A stretch of DNA of 64,000 nt, taken from the NCBI RefSeq assembly GCF_030063205.1, contig NZ_JASISQ010000001.1, forward strand, positions 671,152 to 735,151, read 5' to 3'. The DNA comes from Arthrobacter antibioticus (lineage in GTDB: Bacteria > Actinomycetota > Actinomycetes > Actinomycetales > Micrococcaceae). Below, in pieces: positions 36,778 to 45,146 of this stretch. The translations under genes and the position numbers were made by a program. The stretch's first letter is position 1, and every line of letters begins with the position of its first letter. The notes below the pieces were generated by a model. The model saw only the letters and a program-made list of their open reading frames with translations, searched no databases and was not told the DNA's origin.

Positions 36778-37974
36778 ATGATCTCGCCCTGGCAGCGCAC
36801 AGCCCAAGGTGCCAACTTAATGGGCCCGGACGGCTCCTTAGGCGTCACAATTTTTGAGGAAATCACCACTCTGGCGGCCCAACACCAGGCCATCAACTTA
36901 GGTCAGGGATTTCCTGATGAGGACGGCCCGGCAGAACTGCGCCGCATTGCCCAAGAAGCCATCGCCTCCGGTCACAACCAGTACGCTCCCGGGAAAGGCA
37001 TTCTGGATCTGCGTCGCGCCGTCGCGGAGCACCAAGAGCGTTTTTACGGCATCACGCTGGATCCTGAGCAGGAAATCATTATTTCCACTGGCGCCACGGA
37101 AGCCATCGCCTCCGCAGTTCTGGCGTTGACCGGTCCAGGTGACGAGGTCCTCACCTTTGAGCCTTTCTATGATTCCTATGGCGCCATGATTGGGCTCAGC
37201 GGAGCCACTCACACCACTGCTGCCCTCCTTGCACCGAATTTCATGCCTGATCTGGCCGTCTTGGAAAACAGTTTCAGTCCCCGCACCAAAATGGTCATCC
37301 TGAACAATCCGCATAATCCCACCGGGGCCATGTTTCCGGAGGAAGTTCTCAGTGAAGTGGTGCGTTTAGCTATTAAGTACGACGCCGTGATCCTCACCGA
37401 TGAGGTCTATGAGCACCTGACCTTTGGTCCCCGGCACATACCCGTTGCCACGTTGCCGGGTGCGGCCCAACGAACGCTCACCATTTCCTCCGCCGGCAAG
37501 ACCTTTTCCTTCACCGGCTGGAAGATTGGTTGGCTCTCCGGGCCAGCCGAGTTGGTTGCCGCCGCCCGCACCGTTAAGCAGTTCCTGACTTACTCTTCGG
37601 GCACGCCTTTCCAAAGTGCCATTGCTGCTGGTCTGCGCATGGATAAAAGCTATTTCACCGACGCGGCCGCCACGTTGGCCCGCAAACGCGACGTTCTCGG
37701 TGCGGGACTGCGCGCGGCCGGGTTCGATGTGTACATGCCGCAAGGGACCTACTTCATCAATGCGGATACCCAAAGAATGGGTGTCAACGACGCCACCGAG
37801 CTGGCTCGGCGACTGCCCGAACTCATCGGCGTGGCAGCGATCCCGGTTCCGGTGTTTTGCCACCCCGAGGGCGCCCAGCGCACGCGCTCACTTTTGCGCT
37901 TTGCCTTTTGCAAGAAAGAATCACTATTGGAAGAAGCTGCCGAACGCCTTAGTACCTTGCAGGCAAAACTCTGA
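36778..37974 (+). CDS. dapC: PLP-dependent class I/II aminotransferase (DapC-like)
   Basis: A 398-residue fold-type I aminotransferase. NLGQGFPDEDGP, NQYAPGKG, GATEAIASAVLAL, FEPFYDSYGAM, NNPHNPTGAMF, LTDEVYEHL and the PLP Lys241 in SSAGKTFSFTGWKIGW match mycobacterial DapC (N-succinyldiaminopimelate aminotransferase) closely; methionine/kynurenine-type aminotransferases share some of these. So the fold is certain and the DapC role probable. AAGGAG lies 6 bases before the ATG. The stop overlaps the next gene (TGATG). Inserted between coaD and rsmD on the opposite strand. Confidence 0.8.
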   Translation: MISPWQRTAQGANLMGPDGSLGVTIFEEITTLAAQHQAINLGQGFPDEDGPAELRRIAQEAIASGHNQYAPGKGILDLRRAVAEHQERFYGITLDPEQEIIISTGATEAIASAVLALTGPGDEVLTFEPFYDSYGAMIGLSGATHTTAALLAPNFMPDLAVLENSFSPRTKMVILNNPHNPTGAMFPEEVLSEVVRLAIKYDAVILTDEVYEHLTFGPRHIPVATLPGAAQRTLTISSAGKTFSFTGWKIGWLSGPAELVAAARTVKQFLTYSSGTPFQSAIAAGLRMDKSYFTDAAATLARKRDVLGAGLRAAGFDVYMPQGTYFINADTQRMGVNDATELARRLPELIGVAAIPVPVFCHPEGAQRTRSLLRFAFCKKESLLEEAAERLSTLQAKL

Positions 37975-38747
37975 TGAAAACCCGTAGCCGTTTTCTGCGG
38001 ACCAGTGGCGTGCACGCCACGATTGAGCCCGACCCTTGGCACGCCAACGCCCTGGTGTTGAGCATCGATGGTGCGGAGCAGTCACATGTAAACATGGCCG
38101 CTCCGCAGGAGGTTTTCTATGAATACCTGCGCCGGATCGCCAATGCTATTGACCTGTTTAAGCCAGCCGGCGAATCGATCACGGCACTGCACTTGGGTGC
38201 TGGGGCCTTGACTTTGGCGCGGTATATCCAGGCCACCCGGCCGGGGTCCACACAGCATGCTGTGGAGTTGGAACGCGAATTGCTTGACTTCGTTTTAGAG
38301 CAGTTGCCTCTGCCTGCAGGAACCGAGCTGACAACTCATATTGGTGATGCCCGTGAAGAGTTGGCGCAGCTGCCACCGGAGCTAAAGTTCGACGTCGTCA
38401 TTTTGGACATTTTTAGCGGCCCCGGAGCACCAGCGCATCTGGCCTGCGCAGACTTCTATCGCGAAGCTGCAACCAGGCTGACTCCGGATGGACTACTGGC
38501 TGTCAATGTTGGCGACGAACCCGGATTCACATTGGTGACCAGCCAAACGAAGGCGTTGCAGGCCACCATGAACAATGTGGCTGCTTATGGGACAAGCATG
38601 CTTTTTAGTCGGCGTTATCCCGGAAATATCATCCTGCTGGGCACAAATGGAGCGTGGCCAACCGGTTGGGCGGAGTCACTCGTAGCGGCCGGCCCACACC
38701 CAGCCACAGTGCTCAACGGTGTGGAACTGGACGAGCTAACAGGCTAG
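37974..38747 (+). CDS. Spermidine synthase-like / SAM-dependent transferase
   Basis: A 257-residue Rossmann-fold protein of the polyamine synthase-like group. LHLGAGALTLARYI is the glycine-rich SAM loop, HIGDAREELAQLP the acidic region after strand 4 and DVVILDIFSGPGAPAHL the motif of spermidine synthase-like proteins. Orphan actinobacterial members often lack proven polyamine activity, so the substrate is left open. It overlaps the aminotransferase by one base and is probably co-expressed with it. Confidence 0.78.
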   Translation: MKTRSRFLRTSGVHATIEPDPWHANALVLSIDGAEQSHVNMAAPQEVFYEYLRRIANAIDLFKPAGESITALHLGAGALTLARYIQATRPGSTQHAVELERELLDFVLEQLPLPAGTELTTHIGDAREELAQLPPELKFDVVILDIFSGPGAPAHLACADFYREAATRLTPDGLLAVNVGDEPGFTLVTSQTKALQATMNNVAAYGTSMLFSRRYPGNIILLGTNGAWPTGWAESLVAAGPHPATVLNGVELDELTG

Positions 38748-38751
38748 CCTC

Positions 38752-38788
38752 ACCCGCCTGCGCTGTTGAGGTTGGAGATGATGACACC
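38752..38788. repeat. Dispersed motif copy B with extended homology to copy C
   Basis: Contains GAGGTTGGAGATGATGAC at 38768-38785. The surrounding ~35 bases (CACCCG.CTG.GCTGTTGAGG...) match those at 39158-39196 almost completely, forming a direct repeat on either side of the small gene at 38881-39072. Confidence 0.75.
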
Positions 38789-38880
38789 GGCTGTGTTCTA
38801 AGCTGTTTGGACCATCTTGGTAGAGTGGGCAACGGTTCCGGTCAGCACCCGGAGGATTTGCCGCATATTACTGGAGATCA

Positions 38881-39072
38881 ATGTCCCGTTCAGCAACGCG
38901 CTCCCCAACGGGCAGGCGCAGCGTTACCCAGCAGTCTTTCCGACATATGAACCACGTTGTTGATAATTCCGAACGCAACAAGCGGCGAGCTTTTGCTGCC
39001 ATCTCAACCGCAGTGGTGATGGTTGCCGCAGCGGCCCTCACTTTGGCGTTGGCTCCGCTGTTCACCGGTTGA
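38881..39072 (+). CDS. Small membrane protein, hypothetical
   Basis: A 63-residue protein that I do not recognise. A basic N-terminal half with many Arg/Lys (ERNKRRAF) precedes one hydrophobic segment (AAISTAVVMVAAAALTLALAPLF) that reaches nearly to the end, which suggests a tail-anchored or N-in membrane peptide. TGGAG stands 4 bases before the ATG. A later ATG at 38947 would give a 41-residue form. It is bracketed by copies of the dispersed repeat, so the segment could be accessory. Confidence 0.5.
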   Translation: MSRSATRSPTGRRSVTQQSFRHMNHVVDNSERNKRRAFAAISTAVVMVAAAALTLALAPLFTG

Positions 39073-39157
39073 ATCAGCAGCCTGGGCCGTCCTCACCCGG
39101 CGAATGCTTGATTTTGTTCGACTGTTGCCCGTTCACGTTGGCGAGCTAACGAGCCAA

Positions 39158-39238
39158 TGCGCACCCGTCTGTGCTGTTGAGGTTGGAGATGATGACACCC
39201 ATCGTTCCTCCGGGATGTCATCATCTCCAACCTCAACA
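39158..39238. repeat. Perfect 23-bp inverted repeat built from two copies of the dispersed motif
   Basis: 39175-39197 is exactly complementary to 39216-39238, with an 18-base loop. Each arm contains GTCATCATCTCCAACCTC or its complement. It lies 15 bases past the rsmD stop and past the small plus-strand gene, so it may end transcription from both sides; no T-run is present. Confidence 0.85.
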
Positions 39239-39253
39239 AAGCGGCGGGGAGGG

Positions 39254-39835
39254 TCACCGGAGTTGCGCAGGCTCAGCAAACCATAGCCGGGTTTCCCCGT
39301 ACTTCTTCTCCGCAAATCGCTCCATCAGCGGCGGCCATGAAGGTTCGGGTGTCCGGGCGGAACGCTCAACAACCACCACGGCGCATGCACTCAGGCGTGG
39401 CCCCAGCAGCCCTAAGACCAGCTGGAGTTCAGTTTCGGTCAACGGATACGGCGGATCCATGAACACCAAATCCCACTGATCCACGCCAGCCAAGGCTGCG
39501 CGCTCCAGAAATGATTCCACTTTGGCCCGTTTCACTGTGACAACTTTGGCGCCAACTACTTTGTTGACCAGTTCGGCATTGCGTTGGCACACGGCAGCGG
39601 CTTTGTCGTCGAACTCAACAAGCTCAACCGAGCTTGCACCGCGGCTGGCACTTTCAACTCCTAGAGAGCCAGCGCCAGCGTACAGGTCAAGCACCCTAGT
39701 GCCTGAGAGCATATTCATCGATTCAAGTCTTGAGAACAGTGCTTCCTTGACCCGGTCCGTCGTGGGACGGGTGCCTTCTCCTGGCACCGAAACCAGCGGA
39801 GATCCGCCAGCTGCTCCGGCAACGATCCGGCTCAT
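39254..39835 (-). CDS. rsmD: 16S rRNA (guanine966-N2)-methyltransferase
   Basis: Methylates G966 of 16S rRNA. MSRIVAGAAGG and RPTTDRVKEALFSRLES form the family N-terminus, LDLYAGAGSLGVESASRGA the SAM-binding loop and LVFMDPPYPLTETEL the N-methyltransferase DPPY motif. 193 residues. It follows recG by 18 bases. Coenzyme A gene coaD normally follows, but here a plus-strand pair and repeats are inserted. Confidence 0.95.
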   Translation of the reverse strand: MSRIVAGAAGGSPLVSVPGEGTRPTTDRVKEALFSRLESMNMLSGTRVLDLYAGAGSLGVESASRGASSVELVEFDDKAAAVCQRNAELVNKVVGAKVVTVKRAKVESFLERAALAGVDQWDLVFMDPPYPLTETELQLVLGLLGPRLSACAVVVVERSARTPEPSWPPLMERFAEKKYGETRLWFAEPAQLR

Positions 39836-39853
39836 ACTTTGGCCCCGCTGTGA

Positions 39854-42091
39854 CTAGCCACGTTCAAGGAATGCCTCATTTTTCTCGGTCAAATACATCT
39901 CAATTTCCAGCTTTAAAGCCGGGTGAAACGCCAGTTCGGGGTCTTTACTGATAATTTCAGTGGCGTCCTGCCGGGCACGCTCAATCAAATCCTCATCCCG
40001 CAGCACACTGAGCATACGCAATCCAGAACCCCCACCTGATTGCCTGGCCCCCAAAATGTCACCTTCACGGCGCATTTCTAGATCTTGTTTTGCCAGCACA
40101 AAACCATCTGTGGTTGCTGCCACCGCGTCCAGGCGTTTGCGGCTGGGATGATCCTTTTCCAGGCTGGTCACCAGCAGGCATGTACCCTTCAACCCGCCAC
40201 GTCCCACGCGTCCGCGTAACTGATGCAGCTGCGAGATGCCAAACCTGTCAGCATCGAGAATTACCATCAGCGTGGCGTTGTGGACGTCCACGCCAACCTC
40301 GATCACGGTGGTGGCCACCAGCACGTCTATCTCGCCCCTGGCAAACGCAGCCATGGTTCCCTGTTTATCAGCGGAATCCAAACGTCCGTGCAGGACCTCA
40401 ATGCGGGTTCCCGCCAGTACCGGTACCCGACGTAAATACTGCACAACATCTAACACCCCGGCCATGGGGCGTGTGTCACCCTCGGCGGGGGGTACATCGT
40501 CGTCGTCCGGAGCCTCCCCAATCTTGGGGCACACAACATAGACCTGGTGGCCGGCGTCGATCTCTTCCCGCGTTCGCGACCAAACCCGGGGTTCCCAGCC
40601 GGGATGCTCAGACAGCGGTGAGACATGCGTAAGAATGGGTGCCCGGCCGGCAGGAAGCTCGGTCAACTCGGAGACCTCAAGATCTCCAAACACCGTCATA
40701 GCAACAGTTCGGGGGATGGGGGTGGCCGTCATAACCAATACATGCGGAGGTTTCAGAGCTTTTGCACGGAGGGCGTCACGCTGCTCCACACCGAAGCGGT
40801 GCTGTTCATCCACCACTATCAAGCCAAGGTCAGCAAACTGCACGTTGTCTGAAAGCAGCGCATGCGTGCCAATCACAATGCCGGCCTCTCCCGAGGCTGC
40901 AGCCAAGAGAGCTTTCTTCTTAGCGGCAGCAGGCATGGATCCCGTCAACAATGTCACCTTTGTAGCGTGCTGCCCGCCAATAAGCGTCCCCGCCCCCAAA
41001 GCGCCCAGTAAAGCCGAGATGGAGTGCAGGTGTTGGGCGGCCAGAACCTCAGTTGGGGCCAAGAATGCGGCTTGACCTCCGGCGTCGATCACTTGGAGCA
41101 TGGCGCGCAAAGCAATCACGGTTTTACCGGAACCAACCTCCCCCTGCAGCAGCCTATGCATGGGGTGGCCGGCGGCAATCTCAGTGGCAACCAAAGCACC
41201 AATTTCCCTCTGGCCCCCCGTGAGTGTGTAGGGTAACTGCGCGTCGAAGGCATCCAACAGGCCGCCGCTGACAGCAGCTCGTGAGGTGGCGTCCAAGCGA
41301 GTCGCCTCAGCTCGCTTTTGTGCCAAAGCGGTTTGCAACGCCAACGCTTCTTGAAAACGGAAGCGCTTACGGGCACGCGGCCAGGTATCCATGCTTGAGG
41401 GGATGTGAATTTCATCGTAGGCCTCTGCCAGCGGCATGAGTTTTTCTCGTGCCGCGATGTGCTGGGGCACAGGGTCCGGGATCATGGCAAAGTCCAAGAT
41501 GGGTAGGAGCACTTTAATGACGTGTTCTGTTTTCCAACTGGGGAATTTGGCGGTGGCTGGGTAGAGCGGCACGGGTTTGGAGGCGTGTATTTCCACTTCG
41601 TGTTCGGCCAGTTCATCATCGGCCAGCAAAACATACCCTGGATTGGTCAGCACCTTGTGTCCACCGTAGCTGCCCACTTTGCCTGAGAACATTGCCAGCA
41701 CCCCTGGCTTCAATTCCTGTTTGGCCTTGAACCCGTTGAAGAAACTGATGACCAGGGAGGAGGGCCGGCCGGAGTTGTCGGTGATAACCACATCGCTAAT
41801 GGTGCCCTTGCGGGTTTGCATGTAACGGGTCCGCAAATCCACCACCCGGGCAAGGATCGTGGCCTCTTCATCCACCTGCAGCTGGTCAAGATCTGTCAGA
41901 TCTCCGCGGGCAATATAGCGTCGCGGAAACTGGTGGAGCATCTGCCCCACAGTGGTGATGTCCAGCCCCTTGGCTACCTGCTTAGCGGTGGTGGCACCCA
42001 CCAGCCGACCCAGCTCCAAGAGAAGATCTGAATACGGGTTGCCCGGTTTTGCTGCCCCTGATTCTGGAACGCCCGGATCAGTAGAACTCAT
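39854..42091 (-). CDS. recG: ATP-dependent DNA helicase RecG
   Basis: Superfamily 2 helicase that remodels stalled forks and branched DNA. The N-terminal wedge domain (OB fold) is followed by GEVGSGKTVIALRAML (Walker A), VVDEQHRFGVEQR (DEQH box), VMTATPIPRTVAM (motif III), and VATTVIEVGVDVHNATLMVI with QLRGRVGRGG (motifs V-VI). The ATG at 42091 has GAGG 6 bases upstream, giving 745 residues; it overlaps the end of the DAK2 gene by 14 bases. Confidence 0.96.
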   Translation of the reverse strand: MSSTDPGVPESGAAKPGNPYSDLLLELGRLVGATTAKQVAKGLDITTVGQMLHQFPRRYIARGDLTDLDQLQVDEEATILARVVDLRTRYMQTRKGTISDVVITDNSGRPSSLVISFFNGFKAKQELKPGVLAMFSGKVGSYGGHKVLTNPGYVLLADDELAEHEVEIHASKPVPLYPATAKFPSWKTEHVIKVLLPILDFAMIPDPVPQHIAAREKLMPLAEAYDEIHIPSSMDTWPRARKRFRFQEALALQTALAQKRAEATRLDATSRAAVSGGLLDAFDAQLPYTLTGGQREIGALVATEIAAGHPMHRLLQGEVGSGKTVIALRAMLQVIDAGGQAAFLAPTEVLAAQHLHSISALLGALGAGTLIGGQHATKVTLLTGSMPAAAKKKALLAAASGEAGIVIGTHALLSDNVQFADLGLIVVDEQHRFGVEQRDALRAKALKPPHVLVMTATPIPRTVAMTVFGDLEVSELTELPAGRAPILTHVSPLSEHPGWEPRVWSRTREEIDAGHQVYVVCPKIGEAPDDDDVPPAEGDTRPMAGVLDVVQYLRRVPVLAGTRIEVLHGRLDSADKQGTMAAFARGEIDVLVATTVIEVGVDVHNATLMVILDADRFGISQLHQLRGRVGRGGLKGTCLLVTSLEKDHPSRKRLDAVAATTDGFVLAKQDLEMRREGDILGARQSGGGSGLRMLSVLRDEDLIERARQDATEIISKDPELAFHPALKLEIEMYLTEKNEAFLERG

Positions 42092-43067
42092 GGGCATCCT
42101 CAGGAGCACGGGCCGATAGCGTTGAGATGCTCACATTGCTTGGATCACCCACAGCCCGGATAGCTTCCAAAGCCACAGCAGCCGAAGGGACATGAACGTG
42201 TAGGCGCCACGGGTAGGCTCCCATGTCATCAGCTTCTTCAGAGACTGCGCTCATGATCACCGAATCACCTAGATCGCCAAGCTCCATGCGCAGTCCTGCT
42301 GCCGCCAACGGGCTTAACGTAATGGTGCACATGACTTCAACACCTTCTTGTTCCGGCATGGACAGAGCAATGTTAGGATCTTGGACTTTGTAGCCTGAGA
42401 GGCCGTCCATCAGGTCTTCTTGCAGCGGCTCACCCATAATTACGGACCGCAAACAGTCCAAGATGAGCAGCAGCCCCACTCCACCAGCATCCACTACGCG
42501 AGCATCGCTGAGCACTCCTAACTGGGACTCGGTGAGCACTACCGCTTCTCTGGCGGCTATGACCGCAGCGTCAATAGTCTGCGCCAGAGCGTGGTTAGAT
42601 TCATCGCCGTTATGGGCGCCCTCTACTGAGTTTGCACCTCTGGATGCTGCCTCCAAGACAGAGAGCATAGTGCCTGGCATTGGTTCACTCAAAGCACTCC
42701 AGGCACGTATTTGAGCTCGGTGCAAGGCAGCTGCCATCAATGGCCCGCTGAGCCGTTGGGCACCAATGAGCGGCTCAGCCATGGCAACAAGAGAAACTGA
42801 AAGTAGTGTCCCAGAATTTCCTCGAGCCTGCTCCATCGCGGCTCGCCCGGCAACAGCCATGGTGACCCCCACATCCGAGGGTGCTAACTCAGAGACTGCT
42901 TGGGCCGCCGCCCGGACCGTTTGGTACAGGTTAGTGCCGGTGTCGGCGTCGGCCACCGGGTAGATATTAATAGCATTGAGGCGGTCGCTATGATTAGCCA
43001 ACGTTTGCTCGGCCATCGCCAACCATCGGCGAACTACGGGCGCAGTTGCGGCGATCTTAGACTGCAA
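42078..43067 (-). CDS. DAK2-domain protein (short FakA-like)
   Basis: A DAK2 phosphatase-binding domain like that of fatty acid kinase FakA: INIYPVADADTGTNLYQTV, EQARGNSGTLLSVSL and VVDAGGVGLLLILDCL. In FakA the first motif is PVPDGDTGTN, so one Gly is Ala here. The family member is about 550 residues; this one ends at about 329 and lacks the full C-terminal domain. The role may be lipid or glycerone phosphorylation but is unproven. TTG at 43067 is favoured because the longer frame runs 65 bases into thiL. Between thiL and recG, as in relatives. Confidence 0.8.
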   Translation of the reverse strand: MQSKIAATAPVVRRWLAMAEQTLANHSDRLNAINIYPVADADTGTNLYQTVRAAAQAVSELAPSDVGVTMAVAGRAAMEQARGNSGTLLSVSLVAMAEPLIGAQRLSGPLMAAALHRAQIRAWSALSEPMPGTMLSVLEAASRGANSVEGAHNGDESNHALAQTIDAAVIAAREAVVLTESQLGVLSDARVVDAGGVGLLLILDCLRSVIMGEPLQEDLMDGLSGYKVQDPNIALSMPEQEGVEVMCTITLSPLAAAGLRMELGDLGDSVIMSAVSEEADDMGAYPWRLHVHVPSAAVALEAIRAVGDPSNVSISTLSARAPEDAHEFY

Positions 43068-44073
43068 AATGATCCCATCCCAGAGCGCCTTCCACGGCGC
43101 TTTTGAAGTTCCGTCCGTCAATAGTCACTACCGGTTTGGTGGCGTCGATGGACACTATAGAGCCTATCCCAACGAAGCCTGGCGGGAGTGTTGCACCGGC
43201 AGGGAATGTGGATAACAATCCGTGGTCTTCGCCCCCTGTCAACACCCACTGCAGCGGATCTGCTCCCAATGCCAGCGCACATTCATCTAATTTTTGTGCA
43301 AACTTTTTCAATACGTTGCCGTTCAAGTTCACGCTAACGTTGCTGGCGTTGGCCATCCGTGTGGCGTCACGCAGGAGGCCATCGGAGATGTCCATCATGG
43401 CCGTGGCACCGGCTGATGCTGCAGCGGGCCCGGCAGCCAACGGAGGTTGGGGCCGGGCAAAAAGTTCAGCGGCAGCAATCAGTGCCGGACTGTATTGAGC
43501 AGGGTTCAGAGTACTTTCATGCAGGGCCCAGCCGGCTGCCGAAAACCCCATATTGCCGCAGATTGCTACTTGGTCTCCTAGCCCAGCTCCACTTCGCAGG
43601 ACCGGGGAAAGGCCCTCCATTGAGCCAGTCACTGCCACTGTTACCACCAATTCGTTGCCGCCTGAAAGGTCTCCTCCAGCCACCGAACACCCCGGTGCAC
43701 CAAGGGCTAGGATCGCCGCGCTCAAACCCTCCGCCAAGTGCTCCACCCAGCTGACCGGAGTGCCGCCTGGCAGGGTGAGGCTGATAACCATGGCCGTGGC
43801 AACTGCACCCATAGCGTTGATGTCGCTGAGGTTTTGCGCGGCAGCCTTCCACCCAACATCGAATCCGCTGGAAGTGCTGCCATTGGGCCAGAGAAGACGA
43901 AAATCTTTATCCTGGACCTGGGTGTCGATGGAGATGACTATGCGGCCGTCTGGCGCGGAGATGATGGCGGCGTCATCCCCGGGCCCCAGCACCATGGAAC
44001 TGCCGGCGTGCAGGCGTGGAAAAATCCGAGCCAGGAGCTCGGACTCGGAGAGGTTGGCCACTGTGAGAGTCAT
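43057..44073 (-). CDS. thiL: Thiamine-monophosphate kinase
   Basis: Phosphorylates thiamine monophosphate to the diphosphate cofactor. PurM-like fold: VLGPGDDAAIISAPDGR near the N-terminus, AAQNLSDINAMGA, TAMMDISDGLLRDATRMANA and a C-terminal LTGGEDHGLLSTFPAG, all family motifs. 338 residues from the ATG at 44073. Its stop lies inside the start region of the DAK2 gene, so the thiL-DAK2-recG-rsmD series is one operon. Confidence 0.95.
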   Translation of the reverse strand: MTLTVANLSESELLARIFPRLHAGSSMVLGPGDDAAIISAPDGRIVISIDTQVQDKDFRLLWPNGSTSSGFDVGWKAAAQNLSDINAMGAVATAMVISLTLPGGTPVSWVEHLAEGLSAAILALGAPGCSVAGGDLSGGNELVVTVAVTGSMEGLSPVLRSGAGLGDQVAICGNMGFSAAGWALHESTLNPAQYSPALIAAAELFARPQPPLAAGPAAASAGATAMMDISDGLLRDATRMANASNVSVNLNGNVLKKFAQKLDECALALGADPLQWVLTGGEDHGLLSTFPAGATLPPGFVGIGSIVSIDATKPVVTIDGRNFKSAVEGALGWDHFAV

Positions 44074-44229
44074 GCTTTAACCGTAGCGTCAGGGTGGGAC
44101 ATTCTTGGATTCCGCACTGTGGCGCCCCAACCGGGGCGCATTTGGCCTCCCCCAGAAATCCCTAAAACTCCCAAAAACGTCAGCTCCGGGCATTGCGTCA
44201 CCGGCCCACAGCCTGAGAAACTGAAACCA

Positions 44230-45018
44230 ATGACAATTAAAGAGCAGTACCTCAGTGCCTATGACGATCAACTTCGGACGGACTCAGAAACCCCCAGCGC
44301 CAGCAACGTGATGATTGAGGGTCCACTGCGGCTTGTCACTTTCGCTGGTGGGCGCGGCTTTGTCACCTATCAAGACCTTGCCGACGCAGATGCCCCAGCG
44401 ATCAGCGCACTTGTCACGAAAGCGTTGCAATATTTCGAAGCAGATCCGGTGATCAACCGCGTGGAATGGAAGTCTCGCGGTCATGATAAAGCGCCCGGCT
44501 TACACGAGGCACTGCTGGCTCGTGGGTTTGTTGCCGAGAATCCGGAGTCCATCATGATCGGGCCCCTTGCCGCCTTGGCCGCGGATGCTGCGTTGCCCAG
44601 CGGCGTGACACTACGAAAAATCACTTCCGACGCGGATGTGCGCGCCATGAGCGCCATGGCCGATGAGGCATTTGGCGAATCCGTTGACACGCGTGCCGCT
44701 GACTCTCTTCTATCCCGTCTGGGTCGAAAGGACGGTATGGAGCTCTGGGTGGCTGAAGCTGAGGGACGCATGGTCAGCGCCGGCCGGTTGGAACCTGTCA
44801 CCGGCACCGATTTTGTCGGTATTTGGGGCGGGGCCACCCTCGAGCCCTACCGCCGCCGAGGCATATACCGCGCCCTCACCACCGCACGAGTCCGTTCGGC
44901 ACTGGCTATGGGCAAAAAATTCGTGCACAGCGATTCCACGGAATACTCGCGCCCCATCCTCGAGCGCTCCGGCCTGGTCAAGGTATCCACAACCACCCCA
45001 TATAACTGGAAACGCTGA
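44230..45018 (+). CDS. GNAT family N-acetyltransferase
   Basis: A 262-residue protein with the acetyl-CoA fold in the C-terminal half: AEGRMVSAGRLEPV, then GIWGGATLEPYRRRGIYRAL, where RRRGIYRA is the pyrophosphate loop, and a late SRPILERSGLVKV. The N-terminal half is less conserved and may be a second, degenerate GNAT domain. The frame is open from 43738 but that part overlaps thiL; the ATG at 44230 is the first sensible start. Substrate unknown. Confidence 0.8.
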   Translation: MTIKEQYLSAYDDQLRTDSETPSASNVMIEGPLRLVTFAGGRGFVTYQDLADADAPAISALVTKALQYFEADPVINRVEWKSRGHDKAPGLHEALLARGFVAENPESIMIGPLAALAADAALPSGVTLRKITSDADVRAMSAMADEAFGESVDTRAADSLLSRLGRKDGMELWVAEAEGRMVSAGRLEPVTGTDFVGIWGGATLEPYRRRGIYRALTTARVRSALAMGKKFVHSDSTEYSRPILERSGLVKVSTTTPYNWKR

Positions 45019-45111
45019 CGCACGACGCCGGACACTCACCTTCCCTGCCCTGTCCAGCTACCGCCTCGGTCAGCAAGGCCTCCGGACCGATGCTGACCGT
45101 AGTGGAGAGGT

Positions 45112-45129
45112 GTCATTATCTCCAACCTC
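45112..45129. repeat. Dispersed 18-bp motif, copy D
   Basis: GTCATTATCTCCAACCTC, the same sequence as copy A at 2176, between the GNAT gene and the stop of hutU. Confidence 0.6.
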
Positions 45130-45146
45130 GGCAGGGCGGGGCGGGC

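Noticed and set aside
38881-39072. Toxin of a toxin-antitoxin pair
   Set aside because: A single basic membrane peptide next to repeats fits a type I toxin loosely, but no antitoxin RNA or partner gene is visible, so it is reported only as a small membrane protein.
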